Assembly (NCBI RefSeq): GCF_001654845.1
Contig: NZ_LXES01000049.1
Coordinates: 121,585 to 185,584 of the forward strand
Length of the DNA stretch: 64,000 nucleotides
Direction: 5' to 3'
Origin: Enterobacter soli ATCC BAA-2102
Lineage (GTDB): Bacteria > Pseudomonadota > Gammaproteobacteria > Enterobacterales > Enterobacteriaceae
Shown here: positions 26,682 through 36,088 of the stretch, piece by piece
Layout: every line of letters begins with the position of its first letter
Position numbering within the stretch: the stretch's first letter is position 1
The notes under the pieces: model-generated
Databases searched by the model: none
The model's input: the letters and a program-made list of their open reading frames with translations, nothing else
What the model was told of the DNA's origin: nothing
Program-made: the position numbers and the translations under genes

Positions 26682-28034
26682 GTGTTTATTGGATTTGACT
26701 ACGGTACGGCAAACTGTTCAGTTGCCATCATGCAAAACGGGCAACCACAGCTCCTGAAAATGGAAAAAGAGAGTACGTTGCTGCCGTCCATGCTTTGCGC
26801 TCCCACGCGTGAAGCGGTCAGCGAATGGCTGTTCCGTCATCACCAGGTTCCGGCCACTGGCGCAGAATCGCAGGCGTTGTTGCGCCGTGCAGTCAGTTTT
26901 AACCGCGAAGAAGATATCGACGTTACGCCTTCCAGCGTGCAGTTTGGCCTTTCTTCACTTGGTCACTACGTTGAGGATCCTGAAGAGGTCTACTTCGTTA
27001 AATCACCAAAGTCGTTCCTGGGCGCAAGTGGCCTGAAGCCTCAGCAGGTGGCCATGTTTGAAGACCTGGTGTGCGCCATGATGCTGCACATCCGCAATCA
27101 GGCACACACCCAGGTTAACGATGCCATCACCCAGGCGGTGATTGGTCGTCCGATTAACTTCCAGGGATTAGGCGGCGAAGAAGCCAACCAGCAGGCACAG
27201 GGTATTCTTGAACGTGCCGCACACCGCGCGGGCTTCCGCGACGTGGTGTTCCAGTATGAACCGGTTGCGGCGGGGCTGGATTTCGAAGCCACCCTGACGG
27301 AAGAAAAACGAGTACTGGTGGTGGATATCGGCGGGGGGACAACAGACTGCTCTCTGCTGCTGATGGGGCCACAGTGGCATTCGCGTCGTGACCGCGAAAA
27401 TAGCCTGCTGGGGCACAGTGGTTGCCGCGTGGGCGGTAACGATCTGGACATCGCTCTGGCATTCAAAAGCCTGATGCCGCTGCTGGGTATGGGCGGGCAA
27501 ACGGAAAAAGGGATCGCCCTGCCGATCCTGCCGTGGTGGAACGCTATCGCTATCAACGATGTGCCCGCACAAAGTGATTTCTACAGCACTGCTAACGGGC
27601 GTTTCCTGAATGACCTGGTGCGCGATGCCCAGGACGCAGATAAAGTCGCCCTGCTGTATAAAGTGTGGCGTCAACGCCTGAGCTACCGCGTAGTGCGTAC
27701 CGCTGAAGAGAGTAAAATAGCGCTCTCGGCAATCCCTGAGCACGCGGTGACCTTGCCGTTCATTAGCGATGACCTTGCCACTGCCATTACACAGCAAGGG
27801 CTGGAAACGGCGCTCACACAACCATTACAGCGCATTCTGGAGCAGGTTCAGCTGGCACTGGAAAATGGCAAAGAGAAGCCGGACGTCATTTACCTGACGG
27901 GGGGGAGCGCCCGCTCACCGCTCATCAAGAAAGCGCTGGCGGAACAACTGCCGGGAATACCGATTGCGGGTGGCGATGACTTTGGATCCGTTACCGCGGG
28001 TCTGGCGCGCTGGGCGCAGGTGATGTTCAGCTAA
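26682..28034 (+). CDS. yegD: YegD, Hsp70-like ATPase-fold protein
   Basis: A 450-residue actin/Hsp70-fold protein lacking the substrate-binding half of DnaK. The start codon is GTG at 26682, with GGGG 8 nt upstream and the family N-terminus FIGFDYGTANCSVA. ATP-binding motifs: phosphate-1 loop FDYGTANCS, phosphate-2 VVDIGGGTTDCSLL (about residue 210) and the adenosine loop YLTGGSARSPLI (about 405). Its cellular role is unknown even in E. coli. Divergent from alkA, with a 131-bp gap. Confidence 0.96.
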   Translation: MFIGFDYGTANCSVAIMQNGQPQLLKMEKESTLLPSMLCAPTREAVSEWLFRHHQVPATGAESQALLRRAVSFNREEDIDVTPSSVQFGLSSLGHYVEDPEEVYFVKSPKSFLGASGLKPQQVAMFEDLVCAMMLHIRNQAHTQVNDAITQAVIGRPINFQGLGGEEANQQAQGILERAAHRAGFRDVVFQYEPVAAGLDFEATLTEEKRVLVVDIGGGTTDCSLLLMGPQWHSRRDRENSLLGHSGCRVGGNDLDIALAFKSLMPLLGMGGQTEKGIALPILPWWNAIAINDVPAQSDFYSTANGRFLNDLVRDAQDADKVALLYKVWRQRLSYRVVRTAEESKIALSAIPEHAVTLPFISDDLATAITQQGLETALTQPLQRILEQVQLALENGKEKPDVIYLTGGSARSPLIKKALAEQLPGIPIAGGDDFGSVTAGLARWAQVMFS

Positions 28035-28043
28035 ACACAAAAA

Positions 28044-28076
28044 CTGAAGCCCCTCAGTCACCTTGTGGGGCCTCAG
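28044..28076 (+). terminator. Hairpin after yegD
   Basis: CTGAAGCCCC pairs with GGGGCCTCAG (one mismatch) around a 13-nt loop, just after the yegD stop. It lacks a strong U-tract on the plus strand, so it may be only an mRNA-end structure shared with the convergent EAL gene. Confidence 0.5.
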
Positions 28077-28079
28077 TAT

Positions 28080-29567
28080 CTACATTGTGCTAAAGCGCTC
28101 TTCTTCGTTACTTTCTGAACTCACCCTCTTCCTCCCCCAGGTGGGTTCTTTTGCCGCAGGTTCACACTGCTGTATGTAGCTGCGGAAATCAGCCAGTGCT
28201 ACAGGCGGCATGAAGTAGTATCCCTGCAAGAAGTCGACCTGACTGGTGATAAGCCATTCACGTTGATAATCATACTCCACGCCCTCTGCAACAGTGCGCA
28301 GTCCCAGAATGGCAGCCAGATTAATAATCGACTCCAGCATGGGCATCGACTGGTCTTTTGCATGGATGCCGTTGATGAAGGTCTTATCGATTTTAATGAC
28401 ATCCAGATCCAGCTCGTTCAGATAGCATAAATTGGCATATCCCGTACCAAAGTCATCCAGGGCGAAGAGCACTCCGCGGTTACGTAATGAACGAATCAGC
28501 TCTTTTATTGCCGGCGTGACCACCAGCGTCTGGTTTTCAGTTATCTCAATCATCAGCTTTATCGGCAGCGATTCCGTTAGCTCTATAAAGTTAAGGCATT
28601 CCCAGTAGAAAACGGGGTTACTTAAGTTAGACGGGCTGACATTGAACGCGACAAAAAAAGCCTGATCCTGCCAGTCAATATCGTGACTTAAATCGCTGGC
28701 TACTTTGTTCATTAAATAACTCGTCAGCTCATTGATTTGACCACTGCTTTCCGCCAGAGGAATAAATTCCCGTTGCGAAATGGCATAATTATGACCCAAC
28801 GGCCAGCGCGCCAGCACCTCCACGCCACGTAGTTCACCTTTATTCCCGACGATAGGCTGATAGTAAGGAATAATTTCATCGTTCTTCAGAGCCAGATTTA
28901 ACCGACTCGCTTCGTTGCTATCATAGAAACGTTCTTTCATTGCTTGTCTTGCCGTATTTTCGTGCCCAACCATTCTTTCTGCTAAAAAACCATTTCTGGC
29001 CAGAAAGATGATAGTTTCGTTGAAGTTATCAAAACCTAAACGATGGGTTATTTTATCCCGATAGCGATAAAGCGATTTAGACGCTAACGAGTTCGCTTTA
29101 CAAAATTCTTCCAGACCTTCCTTGGTAAAAGAGGCATTAAGCATCTCTTCTTCAAAATCACTCAGGCGGAATGTATCAACACTTCCCAATTTAGCAGGTG
29201 TTTCCATCCTGGCTTCTGACATCAGAATATTTTTCAACGTATTAATGAGTGTGTGAAACTGCATTTTCGCGTTAATAAACTCAGCGTTATCATACCCTCG
29301 ATTAATACATTTATTTTCACTCAACCTCAGAACAATACTGTTCACATTGATAAACTGACTGCTGTTCCTTTGCAGCCATTTTTTAACTAAAAAAAATGGC
29401 ATCCTGCTATCAATTATTAACAGGCAGGTATTGTATTGCGGAATGGAAATGTCTGAGTCAGAGACAAACGTTCCGGTATCCACCAATACAAGATTAGGTA
29501 AAAAAGACCTAATTCCTGAGAAAAGATAAATGTCATAACTGAGCAGGAAGACCTTTTTCGTGTTCAT
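28080..29567 (-). CDS. HTH-EAL protein, likely c-di-GMP phosphodiesterase linked to the fimbrial operon
   Basis: A 495-residue protein in three parts. Residues 1-115 look like a degenerate response-regulator module with IIDSRMP where receivers carry the phospho-acceptor region. Residues 130-195 resemble a LuxR/GerE helix-turn-helix (LSDFEEEML...SLASKSLYRYRDKITHRLGF). Residues 225-465 form an EAL domain with EVLAR (Glu250), FNVSP (Asn309), EITEN, DDFGTG (371-376), IKIDKTF and AEGVE, so the catalytic set looks complete. The start is at 29567, because GGTGA precedes that ATG at good spacing; an in-frame ATG 4 codons upstream lacks one. The plan recalls E. coli PdeL, a HTH-EAL transcription factor-enzyme. 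No TM. Confidence 0.85.
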   Translation of the reverse strand: MNTKKVFLLSYDIYLFSGIRSFLPNLVLVDTGTFVSDSDISIPQYNTCLLIIDSRMPFFLVKKWLQRNSSQFINVNSIVLRLSENKCINRGYDNAEFINAKMQFHTLINTLKNILMSEARMETPAKLGSVDTFRLSDFEEEMLNASFTKEGLEEFCKANSLASKSLYRYRDKITHRLGFDNFNETIIFLARNGFLAERMVGHENTARQAMKERFYDSNEASRLNLALKNDEIIPYYQPIVGNKGELRGVEVLARWPLGHNYAISQREFIPLAESSGQINELTSYLMNKVASDLSHDIDWQDQAFFVAFNVSPSNLSNPVFYWECLNFIELTESLPIKLMIEITENQTLVVTPAIKELIRSLRNRGVLFALDDFGTGYANLCYLNELDLDVIKIDKTFINGIHAKDQSMPMLESIINLAAILGLRTVAEGVEYDYQREWLITSQVDFLQGYYFMPPVALADFRSYIQQCEPAAKEPTWGRKRVSSESNEEERFSTM

Positions 29568-29949
29568 AATAATCACCATAAAAGTTTAATTGCAAATCAC
29601 TTCCTTCCCCCGTAAAGAAAGAATATTTACAATCGTGTCGATTTCCATCAAACATCCAATGCCAGGTAGACAACATTTATTCTTATAAATAAAAAGAAAA
29701 ATAGCAGAGCTAGCGTTTTCTCCTTCAGTTAAATTCATATTGTGGATACAATGATAAAAGTCTTCCTGATGTTTATACAGGGAATTTTCTCAATATGAAT
29801 CAGTACAAACTAATGCCCTTACATTCAGCTCGCGACAAAATAAAACCACTGCCATAGTCATTAACACCGTTAACATACAGAATAAATCACCACAAAGACA
29901 ACGCAGATCAGCTAATCATTTCAATGAAAACGTCAGATTTGTCCCTCCT
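29568..29949. other. Intergenic region before the HTH-EAL gene
   Basis: 382 bp, AT-rich, no supported gene. It probably holds a separate promoter for the HTH-EAL gene, which is therefore not necessarily cotranscribed with the fimbrial operon. I see no clear terminator or named binding site. Confidence 0.5.
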
Positions 29950-30456
29950 TCACTTCGCCCGACAGACCATCAGCGTGCGGCGAAGATCCCTAACCCCATA
30001 AACATTATCGGATATATGCATAATCTTGTAGTAAAAGACCTTCTGTTTTGACATGAGTAAATCTGTTATCGCGTCAGGTAAGTCATCATTGTCATTCTTT
30101 ACCACCGAAACACGTTGAGTACGCAAGTAGCCATCGCTGTCCTGCCCGGTAAATTTCAGTGTTGTTGAACGATTAACAGAATAGTTCTGGCCATTAACGT
30201 CCAGCACTCCTACTTGTGAGAACACACCTTCCCTGGCAGAAGAAATTCTGAATACTAATAAGACTTCGCCTTCAATGTTCACCCCATCTTTTTGCGTATT
30301 GAGGGAGAGGTGGTTTTTAGCAGTACAGACTAAAGCTGAGGGGATCTTAGTGCGATTCAGCATAAAGAAAAAAATCACCACCAATGCTGTAATCAAGCTA
30401 ATAAATATAATTTTCGCACTCACTCGCCATCCCCTTCTGATCCATTTTACATACAC
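29950..30456 (-). CDS. FidL-like single-pass membrane protein
   Basis: Up to 168 residues: a short basic N-terminus, one TM (AKIIFISLITALVVIFFFML), then a beta-rich periplasmic domain ending GVRDLRRTLMVCRAK. It resembles FidL-like proteins that sit beside the ToxR-like regulator MarT in Salmonella SPI-3. It overlaps the 3' end of the MarT-like gene; the ATG at 30456 has no ribosome site, whereas a GTG at 30420 has AGAAGGGG 7 nt upstream and would give 156 residues, a plausible true start. Inferred role: periplasmic partner or modulator of the regulator. Function is not known. Confidence 0.75.
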   Translation of the reverse strand: MYVKWIRRGWRVSAKIIFISLITALVVIFFFMLNRTKIPSALVCTAKNHLSLNTQKDGVNIEGEVLLVFRISSAREGVFSQVGVLDVNGQNYSVNRSTTLKFTGQDSDGYLRTQRVSVVKNDNDDLPDAITDLLMSKQKVFYYKIMHISDNVYGVRDLRRTLMVCRAK

Positions 30457-31129
30457 TGAAGAAATACTCTTTCAGTTTATTACCTGCTGATAAACTGTTG
30501 TCATCATAAAATACGATGACTTTGTTTCTTCCTTTACAAATGGAATTGAAATCTTGCCACTTTGGCGAATTCAGAAACTGGGATACCTTTTCTGTTGAAT
30601 TATCATCTGTAGTATAAATATCACACACACCAGATTTTATAACATGCACAATATTGTCGTGATCTCTTAACATTGCGACGAGTATAACGCCTACGGAAAC
30701 AAAAATAATGAAACTAAATAAAAACAATAATACTGACTTACGATAGCGCGCAAATTTAATCGTTTTATTCACCGTAGATAATGTAGCCATACTACAGTTT
30801 AAGACTTCATCACTAACATTTTTGATCTGCGCCTCGAAAAGAAATCCTTCTCGCGGAATGGTGACAATCAGATCGTCCATACCCAAAGCTGTAAACGCTT
30901 TGCGCAACATGCTCACACTTTTATTAAGGCTATGCCCGGACGGGATCATGCCATGCCGACCCCATACCTCTTCAATGATCAGTTCCCGGTTTAATTGCTT
31001 ATAATTATTTTCGATAAAGAGTTCAAGTAACCTTGCGGTTGGCGCTGACAGGACCGTTCTTTCGCCTTGTGCACTCAACACTCGCTTCTCTGAATCGTAT
31101 AAAACCTGATCATTAATGATTTTTTTCAT
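30398..31129 (-). CDS. MarT/ToxR-like membrane-bound transcriptional regulator
   Basis: A 243-residue one-component membrane regulator. Residues 1-105 are an OmpR/PhoB-type winged helix (RLLELFIENNYKQLNRELIIEEVWG, then SLNKSVSMLRKAFTALG and the wing IVTIPREGFLFEA). TM is at about 132-153 (SVLLFLFSFIIFVSVGVILVAM), followed by a short periplasmic part with several cysteines, as in CadC/ToxR sensors. It lies about 100 bp after the last fimbrial gene and overlaps the FidL-like gene. By position it is the likely regulator of the fimbrial operon, taking the place EcpR has in E. coli. Target promoters are unknown. Confidence 0.85.
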   Translation of the reverse strand: MKKIINDQVLYDSEKRVLSAQGERTVLSAPTARLLELFIENNYKQLNRELIIEEVWGRHGMIPSGHSLNKSVSMLRKAFTALGMDDLIVTIPREGFLFEAQIKNVSDEVLNCSMATLSTVNKTIKFARYRKSVLLFLFSFIIFVSVGVILVAMLRDHDNIVHVIKSGVCDIYTTDDNSTEKVSQFLNSPKWQDFNSICKGRNKVIVFYDDNSLSAGNKLKEYFFSVCKMDQKGMASECENYIY

Positions 31130-31232
31130 CCAGGTAAACTCTTATATTTTTATCTTTGACGTTACCAACACCCCCCATACAGAATATATTCACTATATAA
31201 CGTTAGCAATATAGGGAAATTTTATTTTTATT

Positions 31233-31928
31233 TTATGAGCTACGTTTGAAACACCCATTACCTATTGGGAGGTATTTCTGCAAAGCAACAATAAACTTTT
31301 TATTTTGACTTTTCAGACCTGGACTATTGTACGTCTCCCCTGGCAGTACATAACGAATAGTTGCTTCATCATCTGTTGAGTTGCATCCTTTCTGAACGAT
31401 GATTTTAAAAAAAGTATTCCCGGTATTTTTGAGAATGCCGGCCTGCTCATCCAGCGTATAACGCAGATCCACTTTTCTGGGGCGAACCACCAGAATCGTG
31501 TCCAGGGCAATAGCCGGTATCGCTTCACTCTTTTTACCCGTGTTGCGCTCCGGGAACAGCGTCACTGGCATTTCGGTAAACTGCACCCGGTAATAGCGCT
31601 CTTTGTCGTCCTGCGGCCCACGATAAAAAATTTTGAAATACTCCCCGGCATCCGGCGCCAGAGAGAAATTAAGCGGGGCAAAAAGCAGCTCTCCTTCCTC
31701 TATTGACTCGCGCCGTTCCCCGCCAGGGCCAGGTTTGTCAATTTTCACCGCAGAGATGCTGTACACATTCTGTTTCTTGCTGTCATTGAAAATACGCTTG
31801 CTAATAAATGGCTTATCTGCGGCCATGTCGTAAATCGTTGAATCAAGATACAGGGCGTGGGCAGAGAGACTCAACAGCGCCGCGTATGTTAAACCCGCAC
31901 AGGTCATTGCCGCACGCCATGTCATCAT
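31233..31928 (-). CDS. ecpE: EcpE-like fimbrial periplasmic chaperone
   Basis: A 231-residue protein with an N-terminal signal (AMTCAGLTYAALLSLSAHA) and an immunoglobulin-like chaperone fold. It keeps the ECP-type features shared with the B chaperone of the same operon: FFYKGP/IFYRGPQDDKERYYRVQ, ILVVRPRKVDLRYT and a NTGNTFFKI strand. The start overlaps the adhesin stop by 4 bp; the following codon is also ATG. It probably serves the tip protein EcpD, as EcpE is proposed to do in E. coli. Last structural gene of the operon. Confidence 0.85.
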   Translation of the reverse strand: MMTWRAAMTCAGLTYAALLSLSAHALYLDSTIYDMAADKPFISKRIFNDSKKQNVYSISAVKIDKPGPGGERRESIEEGELLFAPLNFSLAPDAGEYFKIFYRGPQDDKERYYRVQFTEMPVTLFPERNTGKKSEAIPAIALDTILVVRPRKVDLRYTLDEQAGILKNTGNTFFKIIVQKGCNSTDDEATIRYVLPGETYNSPGLKSQNKKFIVALQKYLPIGNGCFKRSS

Positions 31929-33538
31929 TTTGTGACTCCCACCCAGTTAGCCGTGACCTGGATTTCTCCGCTGGCGCTGACCACGCCTTCCCAGTCAGAG
32001 CCTGATACCGTCAGGGCTGAACGAGAATCATCCATCGGGAACAACAGCGATAAATTGGTGCTGAAGTAGCTTCCATCGTCAGTATTGTTTGCATCCCACG
32101 GCGTTTGCTGCCACAGCGCATCATTCAGGCTAATCGGGTTTTCGTTACAGCTATTCCTCACCTGAGTCAGGCTACCGGACTGGTTGTTATATTGAAGATA
32201 AGCCGGGATTGGTACGCTTATCCCCCCCTGCGCAGATGTAAACAGGCAATACGGCGTATCGTTAATTGTTGTGCTATCCCCAACAACCTGAGCAGTAATA
32301 CTGTCTGCCTGACGCGGGCCAGAAACAGTGACGACATAATTCATTTCAATCGGTGTTTCATCGCCAATGGCGCCACTGCCGCTTGCCGAGGTTGTATTAT
32401 TTGATGAAACAATACTTATCCCATACTCCTTAGGGACAATATTAAGCTGTAAAGAAGGCGTAAATTGGTAATAACCTGATTCAGGGGTCAACGCATTACT
32501 AAACGCAAACGTAAAGGGCTGACTGTTGGTAATACTGTTGCCAGAGTCGACAAGGTTTTTAAGGAATGTCTGCGACAAAAAGAGGTATACATATTGGCCG
32601 CTTGTTGAGAAGACATTGTAATACGCCGTCGAAGCACTGAAGTTATACCAGGTAGAGCCATTTCCAGAATAGCGTACCGTTGCGGCCGCAGGGGTAAAGC
32701 CAAGGGCAGCCGAATCGACATAGGCCCGGAAGGTCAGCGATGCGGTCAGGTTGGCGGTCTGCTGAAGGCTATAACTGACCATTTTGCAGATAACGCCGCT
32801 CACGTTACTCACCACGCCCAGCTCACAGGCACCGGAGTCATTAGTGATGCTCGGCGTACCGTCGCTGGCGATCCACAGTTCCTGAAATGCGCTGGTCGAT
32901 TCAAGCGCCAGATGGCCGCGCTTGGTTAACGTATAGTTCACGTAATTCCACAACCCGGTGGTCTGATCCTTACAGCGCTGTCCTGAAGCGTAATCATAGT
33001 TAACCGACGTATAGCAGCGGTTGAATACATACGTTTCGCTGCTCCCGGTGGACATGTTACGGAAATATTCGTAGGCAGAATCACTCAGCGAGGCAAATCC
33101 GTAAGCCCCACCGATAACACCCGCAACCGATCCCACCTGGGCATGGTAGAAACCGTTGCTATCGGTTCCCTGCCCTGAAATGTAACCTGACGTTGGGCAT
33201 TGCGTGCCGGTGTAACAGCGCGTCCCACGAAACGGCCCATCAATAGGTGAATTATCAATCCACATATCCTGATAGTAGTTGGCTGGCGCGGTCCAGCCGA
33301 CAAACCCCATATAGCCAAGACTCACCTGCGAAGTACCGTATTTCACCCAGGTGTTTGACCCGCTAAAACGAGGATCAAGGGCAGCAGGGGTAATGAAATA
33401 CTCACCGTCCACGGAGTTTTCGATGAACAGAAAGTTATTGCTGACTGAACCCGATGATGTCGCATTCAGCGCTTTAGCCGCAAACGGCGTCATCGCACCG
33501 ACAAGAAGTAACGGAAGAATGATGTTGGAATTTTTCAT
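31925..33538 (-). CDS. ecpD: EcpD-like tip adhesin/minor pilin
   Basis: A 537-residue secreted protein. The start at 33538 (MKNSNIILPLLLVGAMTPFA) gives a clean signal peptide and an AGAGAT ribosome site; the open frame begins 12 codons earlier inside the usher gene. Recalled similarity to E. coli EcpD is clear in several blocks: FLFIENSVDGEYFITPAALDPR, SLGYMGF, DMWIDNSPIDGPFRGTRC, NRCYTSVNYDYASGQRCKDQ and the C-terminal VSASGEIQVTANW donor-like strand. It carries several cysteine pairs. EcpD is the host-binding tip subunit in E. coli; ligand unknown here. Confidence 0.87.
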   Translation of the reverse strand: MKNSNIILPLLLVGAMTPFAAKALNATSSGSVSNNFLFIENSVDGEYFITPAALDPRFSGSNTWVKYGTSQVSLGYMGFVGWTAPANYYQDMWIDNSPIDGPFRGTRCYTGTQCPTSGYISGQGTDSNGFYHAQVGSVAGVIGGAYGFASLSDSAYEYFRNMSTGSSETYVFNRCYTSVNYDYASGQRCKDQTTGLWNYVNYTLTKRGHLALESTSAFQELWIASDGTPSITNDSGACELGVVSNVSGVICKMVSYSLQQTANLTASLTFRAYVDSAALGFTPAAATVRYSGNGSTWYNFSASTAYYNVFSTSGQYVYLFLSQTFLKNLVDSGNSITNSQPFTFAFSNALTPESGYYQFTPSLQLNIVPKEYGISIVSSNNTTSASGSGAIGDETPIEMNYVVTVSGPRQADSITAQVVGDSTTINDTPYCLFTSAQGGISVPIPAYLQYNNQSGSLTQVRNSCNENPISLNDALWQQTPWDANNTDDGSYFSTNLSLLFPMDDSRSALTVSGSDWEGVVSASGEIQVTANWVGVTK

Positions 33539-33542
33539 AGCA

Positions 33543-36035
33543 TTATCTCTGCGCCATTGTCGATTGCAGTGCACATTTCACATCCCCGACCCACGCGGCG
33601 CCCCGGGCTTTCTCCAGATCCAAATCGGCTTCGCAGATATTGCCATTGGCCGAAACAAGGGTAATGACGGGAAACTTCTTATCGATATCGATCGCGAACT
33701 CACCTTTCGCATCAGTACGTGTTTTACCGATGTGGTTATGGATATCGGTATTAGTGGCCAGTTCACCATCCGGATAACGGACACGACCAAATACGGTCAC
33801 CATGCTTTTCACCTCTGGCTCAACCACTCCCACGTTGCCCGGATACAGATTCAGTGATTGCTTACGCCCGGAGACAATATCGAAGCTGTCTTCTGAGTTG
33901 CGGTCGTTCATAATTTCCAGCTTGTATTGCGCATACGGTGGCAGCGCAATAAAGTTCGATTTCCCACTCAACACGTAATTACGGTTGTTAACTTTTGCCG
34001 CCAGCTTGCCATCGCCAGCCAGACCGGTTTTAACAATGATCCCGGAGCGCTGACGCTCTTTGCTCAGGCCGAAATCTCCGCCCGCCCAGGCAACAGACCC
34101 CTGTGAAGAGAAATTCATGTTGGTTGAGTTATCCCCTGAACGGGTAACAGAGACGGTCCCGGCGTTATATTTAGTGTCGTAACTCATGTTGCCGTTAACG
34201 GAGTAATTGTTACCGTAATTCTGTTCGCCGCTCAGGCGCGTGGATGCCGAGATCCCAGCCGAAGTAATCGGCCCATCTTCAAACTGTTTGCGGGCACTGA
34301 TATTGCCCTGTGTTGCGCCGTAACGATCGCGCGATGCCCCAAGACTCAGCCATGTTGCCAATGGCAATGAGAGGTCGAGGCTGACATAACGCTCCTGGCG
34401 ACCGTCATCATTGGTGTTGTTGTAGTAATACCGCTGTACCCCAGCGCGCAGGCCAACGGTGGCATAACGTCCGGCGTACAGTGTGGTGCTGTAATCCAGG
34501 TTGCGGTATTTGTTGCCCGAGTAGCGGTTTTCGGTCTGGCTCACCGTCAGTGAGCCCCCGTGCGGAATAAAGCTACCGAGGTTAATCGTGCCGCCAATCG
34601 AGTAGTTGTCACGCTCCTGAACGGGCAAACGGTCGCCGATTTTACTGTCTTCACGTGACGCCCATATCGAACCAAACCCGCCTGGCGCATTAAGGTTCAC
34701 GTTACTGACGTTACGCCAGGAGCCATCGTTCGCCACCAGCGTTTGCGTCGCCACGCTCACATACTCATTCACGTTTAAGGTCAGATCGGTTTCGTTAACC
34801 GCGTTGGAGTCAAAGCCGTAAACCGTGGACTTCATGCTGAGACCGGAGAGGATAGCCAGCGTCAGAGAGCCCGCACCACCGGCAATCCAGGTCTGTTCAC
34901 TGCCTAAGTCGCGATAGTGATTACGCTTGTAACTCACGCGATCGTAATCAAGCGAGCCGCCAAAGACCTGCCATGAGACCTCATCCAGCCCGGCCGCCTG
35001 CTGGCGCGCGAAGATTTTGTTCACGCGGCTCACGCGCGTATTCACAGTACGGCCATTGACGACAATATCCACCGTGACGTCATAAACCCCATAAGGGAAA
35101 CGGCTGGTGTCAATTTCGTAGCTACCCATGTTGAAGTTCTGAACGCTCAACAGGCGTCCGTCACGAAAAACGTGTACCTCCCCTGCTGCTGGCAAGAAAA
35201 CGGTAATCGGGGTCAGTGACAGGGAGGTATTTTCAACCACAGTACTGCCTTTGTTGCCAAAGCTGGCACCGTAGATTTTTCCACCATTTAAGGCATTAAG
35301 GCTGGCAATAGATTGCACGTTCCATGTATCAAGCATCCCTAATGCCAGACGATAGCCTTCATAGTCGCGCTCGTACATCGCGCGATAGACCTTGCTGGAG
35401 CCATTGCTCTCGCCAATACCGTATACCGAACCGTTAATGTTGAAGTGATGCTCACGAAGTGATGTCGTGTTATCCAGCGTTAAGTAGCTGCGTGAACTGT
35501 TGCCATTCTGATAGTCGTTGTAGTAGGTGCCAAAATTGTAATTCAGCACGTTAGACAGCCGATCGACGCTGGAAGGACCTAATAAGGTACTACGTGCCAC
35601 TACCGCCTCGGTCAGTGCGTCCCTGCTGACAATCATCTCCAGGTGAAACGATGACACGTTCAGCTGTAAGCGGGCTTCAGGCGTCAGTGCAATCGATGTG
35701 TTGTCGACAAATTTAACATCACCTATTTTTTCTACCATCGCGCGCGTTTTATCCGACAGCACGGCATTATTGGGCAGATCGGAAACCATAATCGACTTCA
35801 CGGTAATATTACCGTCAACCAGGGAGATCACCGCATCAGCTATTTTTTGCTGACTTTTTTCATCCGTTTCTTGATATCGAATAAATACCGGGACCGTCAT
35901 TCCCTGCTCAAGCGAACGAGCAAAAGCACCGGGAATAACGTAATTACCGATCTTAACGGGCGCTGAATGAGCAAACCCTGGTGTTAACGCTAAAGAGAGG
36001 AATACACTCCCTCCAACAAGATATTTAAATGACAT
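33543..36035 (-). CDS. ecpC: EcpC-like outer-membrane fimbrial usher
   Basis: An 830-residue usher that assembles the fimbria across the outer membrane. The start at 36035 (MSFKYLVGGSVFLSLALTPG) has AAGG 6 nt upstream and yields a signal peptide; the open frame extends another 29 codons without support. Visible parts are the periplasmic N-terminal region, a plug/barrel domain rich in alternating aromatic residues (GDNSTNMNFSSQGSVAW, NYGNNYSVNGNMSY) and a C-terminal region with SMVTVFGRVRYPDG and carboxypeptidase-regulatory-like strands. It follows EcpB and ends 4 bp before the EcpD start. Confidence 0.88.
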   Translation of the reverse strand: MSFKYLVGGSVFLSLALTPGFAHSAPVKIGNYVIPGAFARSLEQGMTVPVFIRYQETDEKSQQKIADAVISLVDGNITVKSIMVSDLPNNAVLSDKTRAMVEKIGDVKFVDNTSIALTPEARLQLNVSSFHLEMIVSRDALTEAVVARSTLLGPSSVDRLSNVLNYNFGTYYNDYQNGNSSRSYLTLDNTTSLREHHFNINGSVYGIGESNGSSKVYRAMYERDYEGYRLALGMLDTWNVQSIASLNALNGGKIYGASFGNKGSTVVENTSLSLTPITVFLPAAGEVHVFRDGRLLSVQNFNMGSYEIDTSRFPYGVYDVTVDIVVNGRTVNTRVSRVNKIFARQQAAGLDEVSWQVFGGSLDYDRVSYKRNHYRDLGSEQTWIAGGAGSLTLAILSGLSMKSTVYGFDSNAVNETDLTLNVNEYVSVATQTLVANDGSWRNVSNVNLNAPGGFGSIWASREDSKIGDRLPVQERDNYSIGGTINLGSFIPHGGSLTVSQTENRYSGNKYRNLDYSTTLYAGRYATVGLRAGVQRYYYNNTNDDGRQERYVSLDLSLPLATWLSLGASRDRYGATQGNISARKQFEDGPITSAGISASTRLSGEQNYGNNYSVNGNMSYDTKYNAGTVSVTRSGDNSTNMNFSSQGSVAWAGGDFGLSKERQRSGIIVKTGLAGDGKLAAKVNNRNYVLSGKSNFIALPPYAQYKLEIMNDRNSEDSFDIVSGRKQSLNLYPGNVGVVEPEVKSMVTVFGRVRYPDGELATNTDIHNHIGKTRTDAKGEFAIDIDKKFPVITLVSANGNICEADLDLEKARGAAWVGDVKCALQSTMAQR

Positions 36036-36088
36036 ACGCATCCTTACACTTCGGCATTTATTATGGGTACCGATAATGGCGTTGTTCA

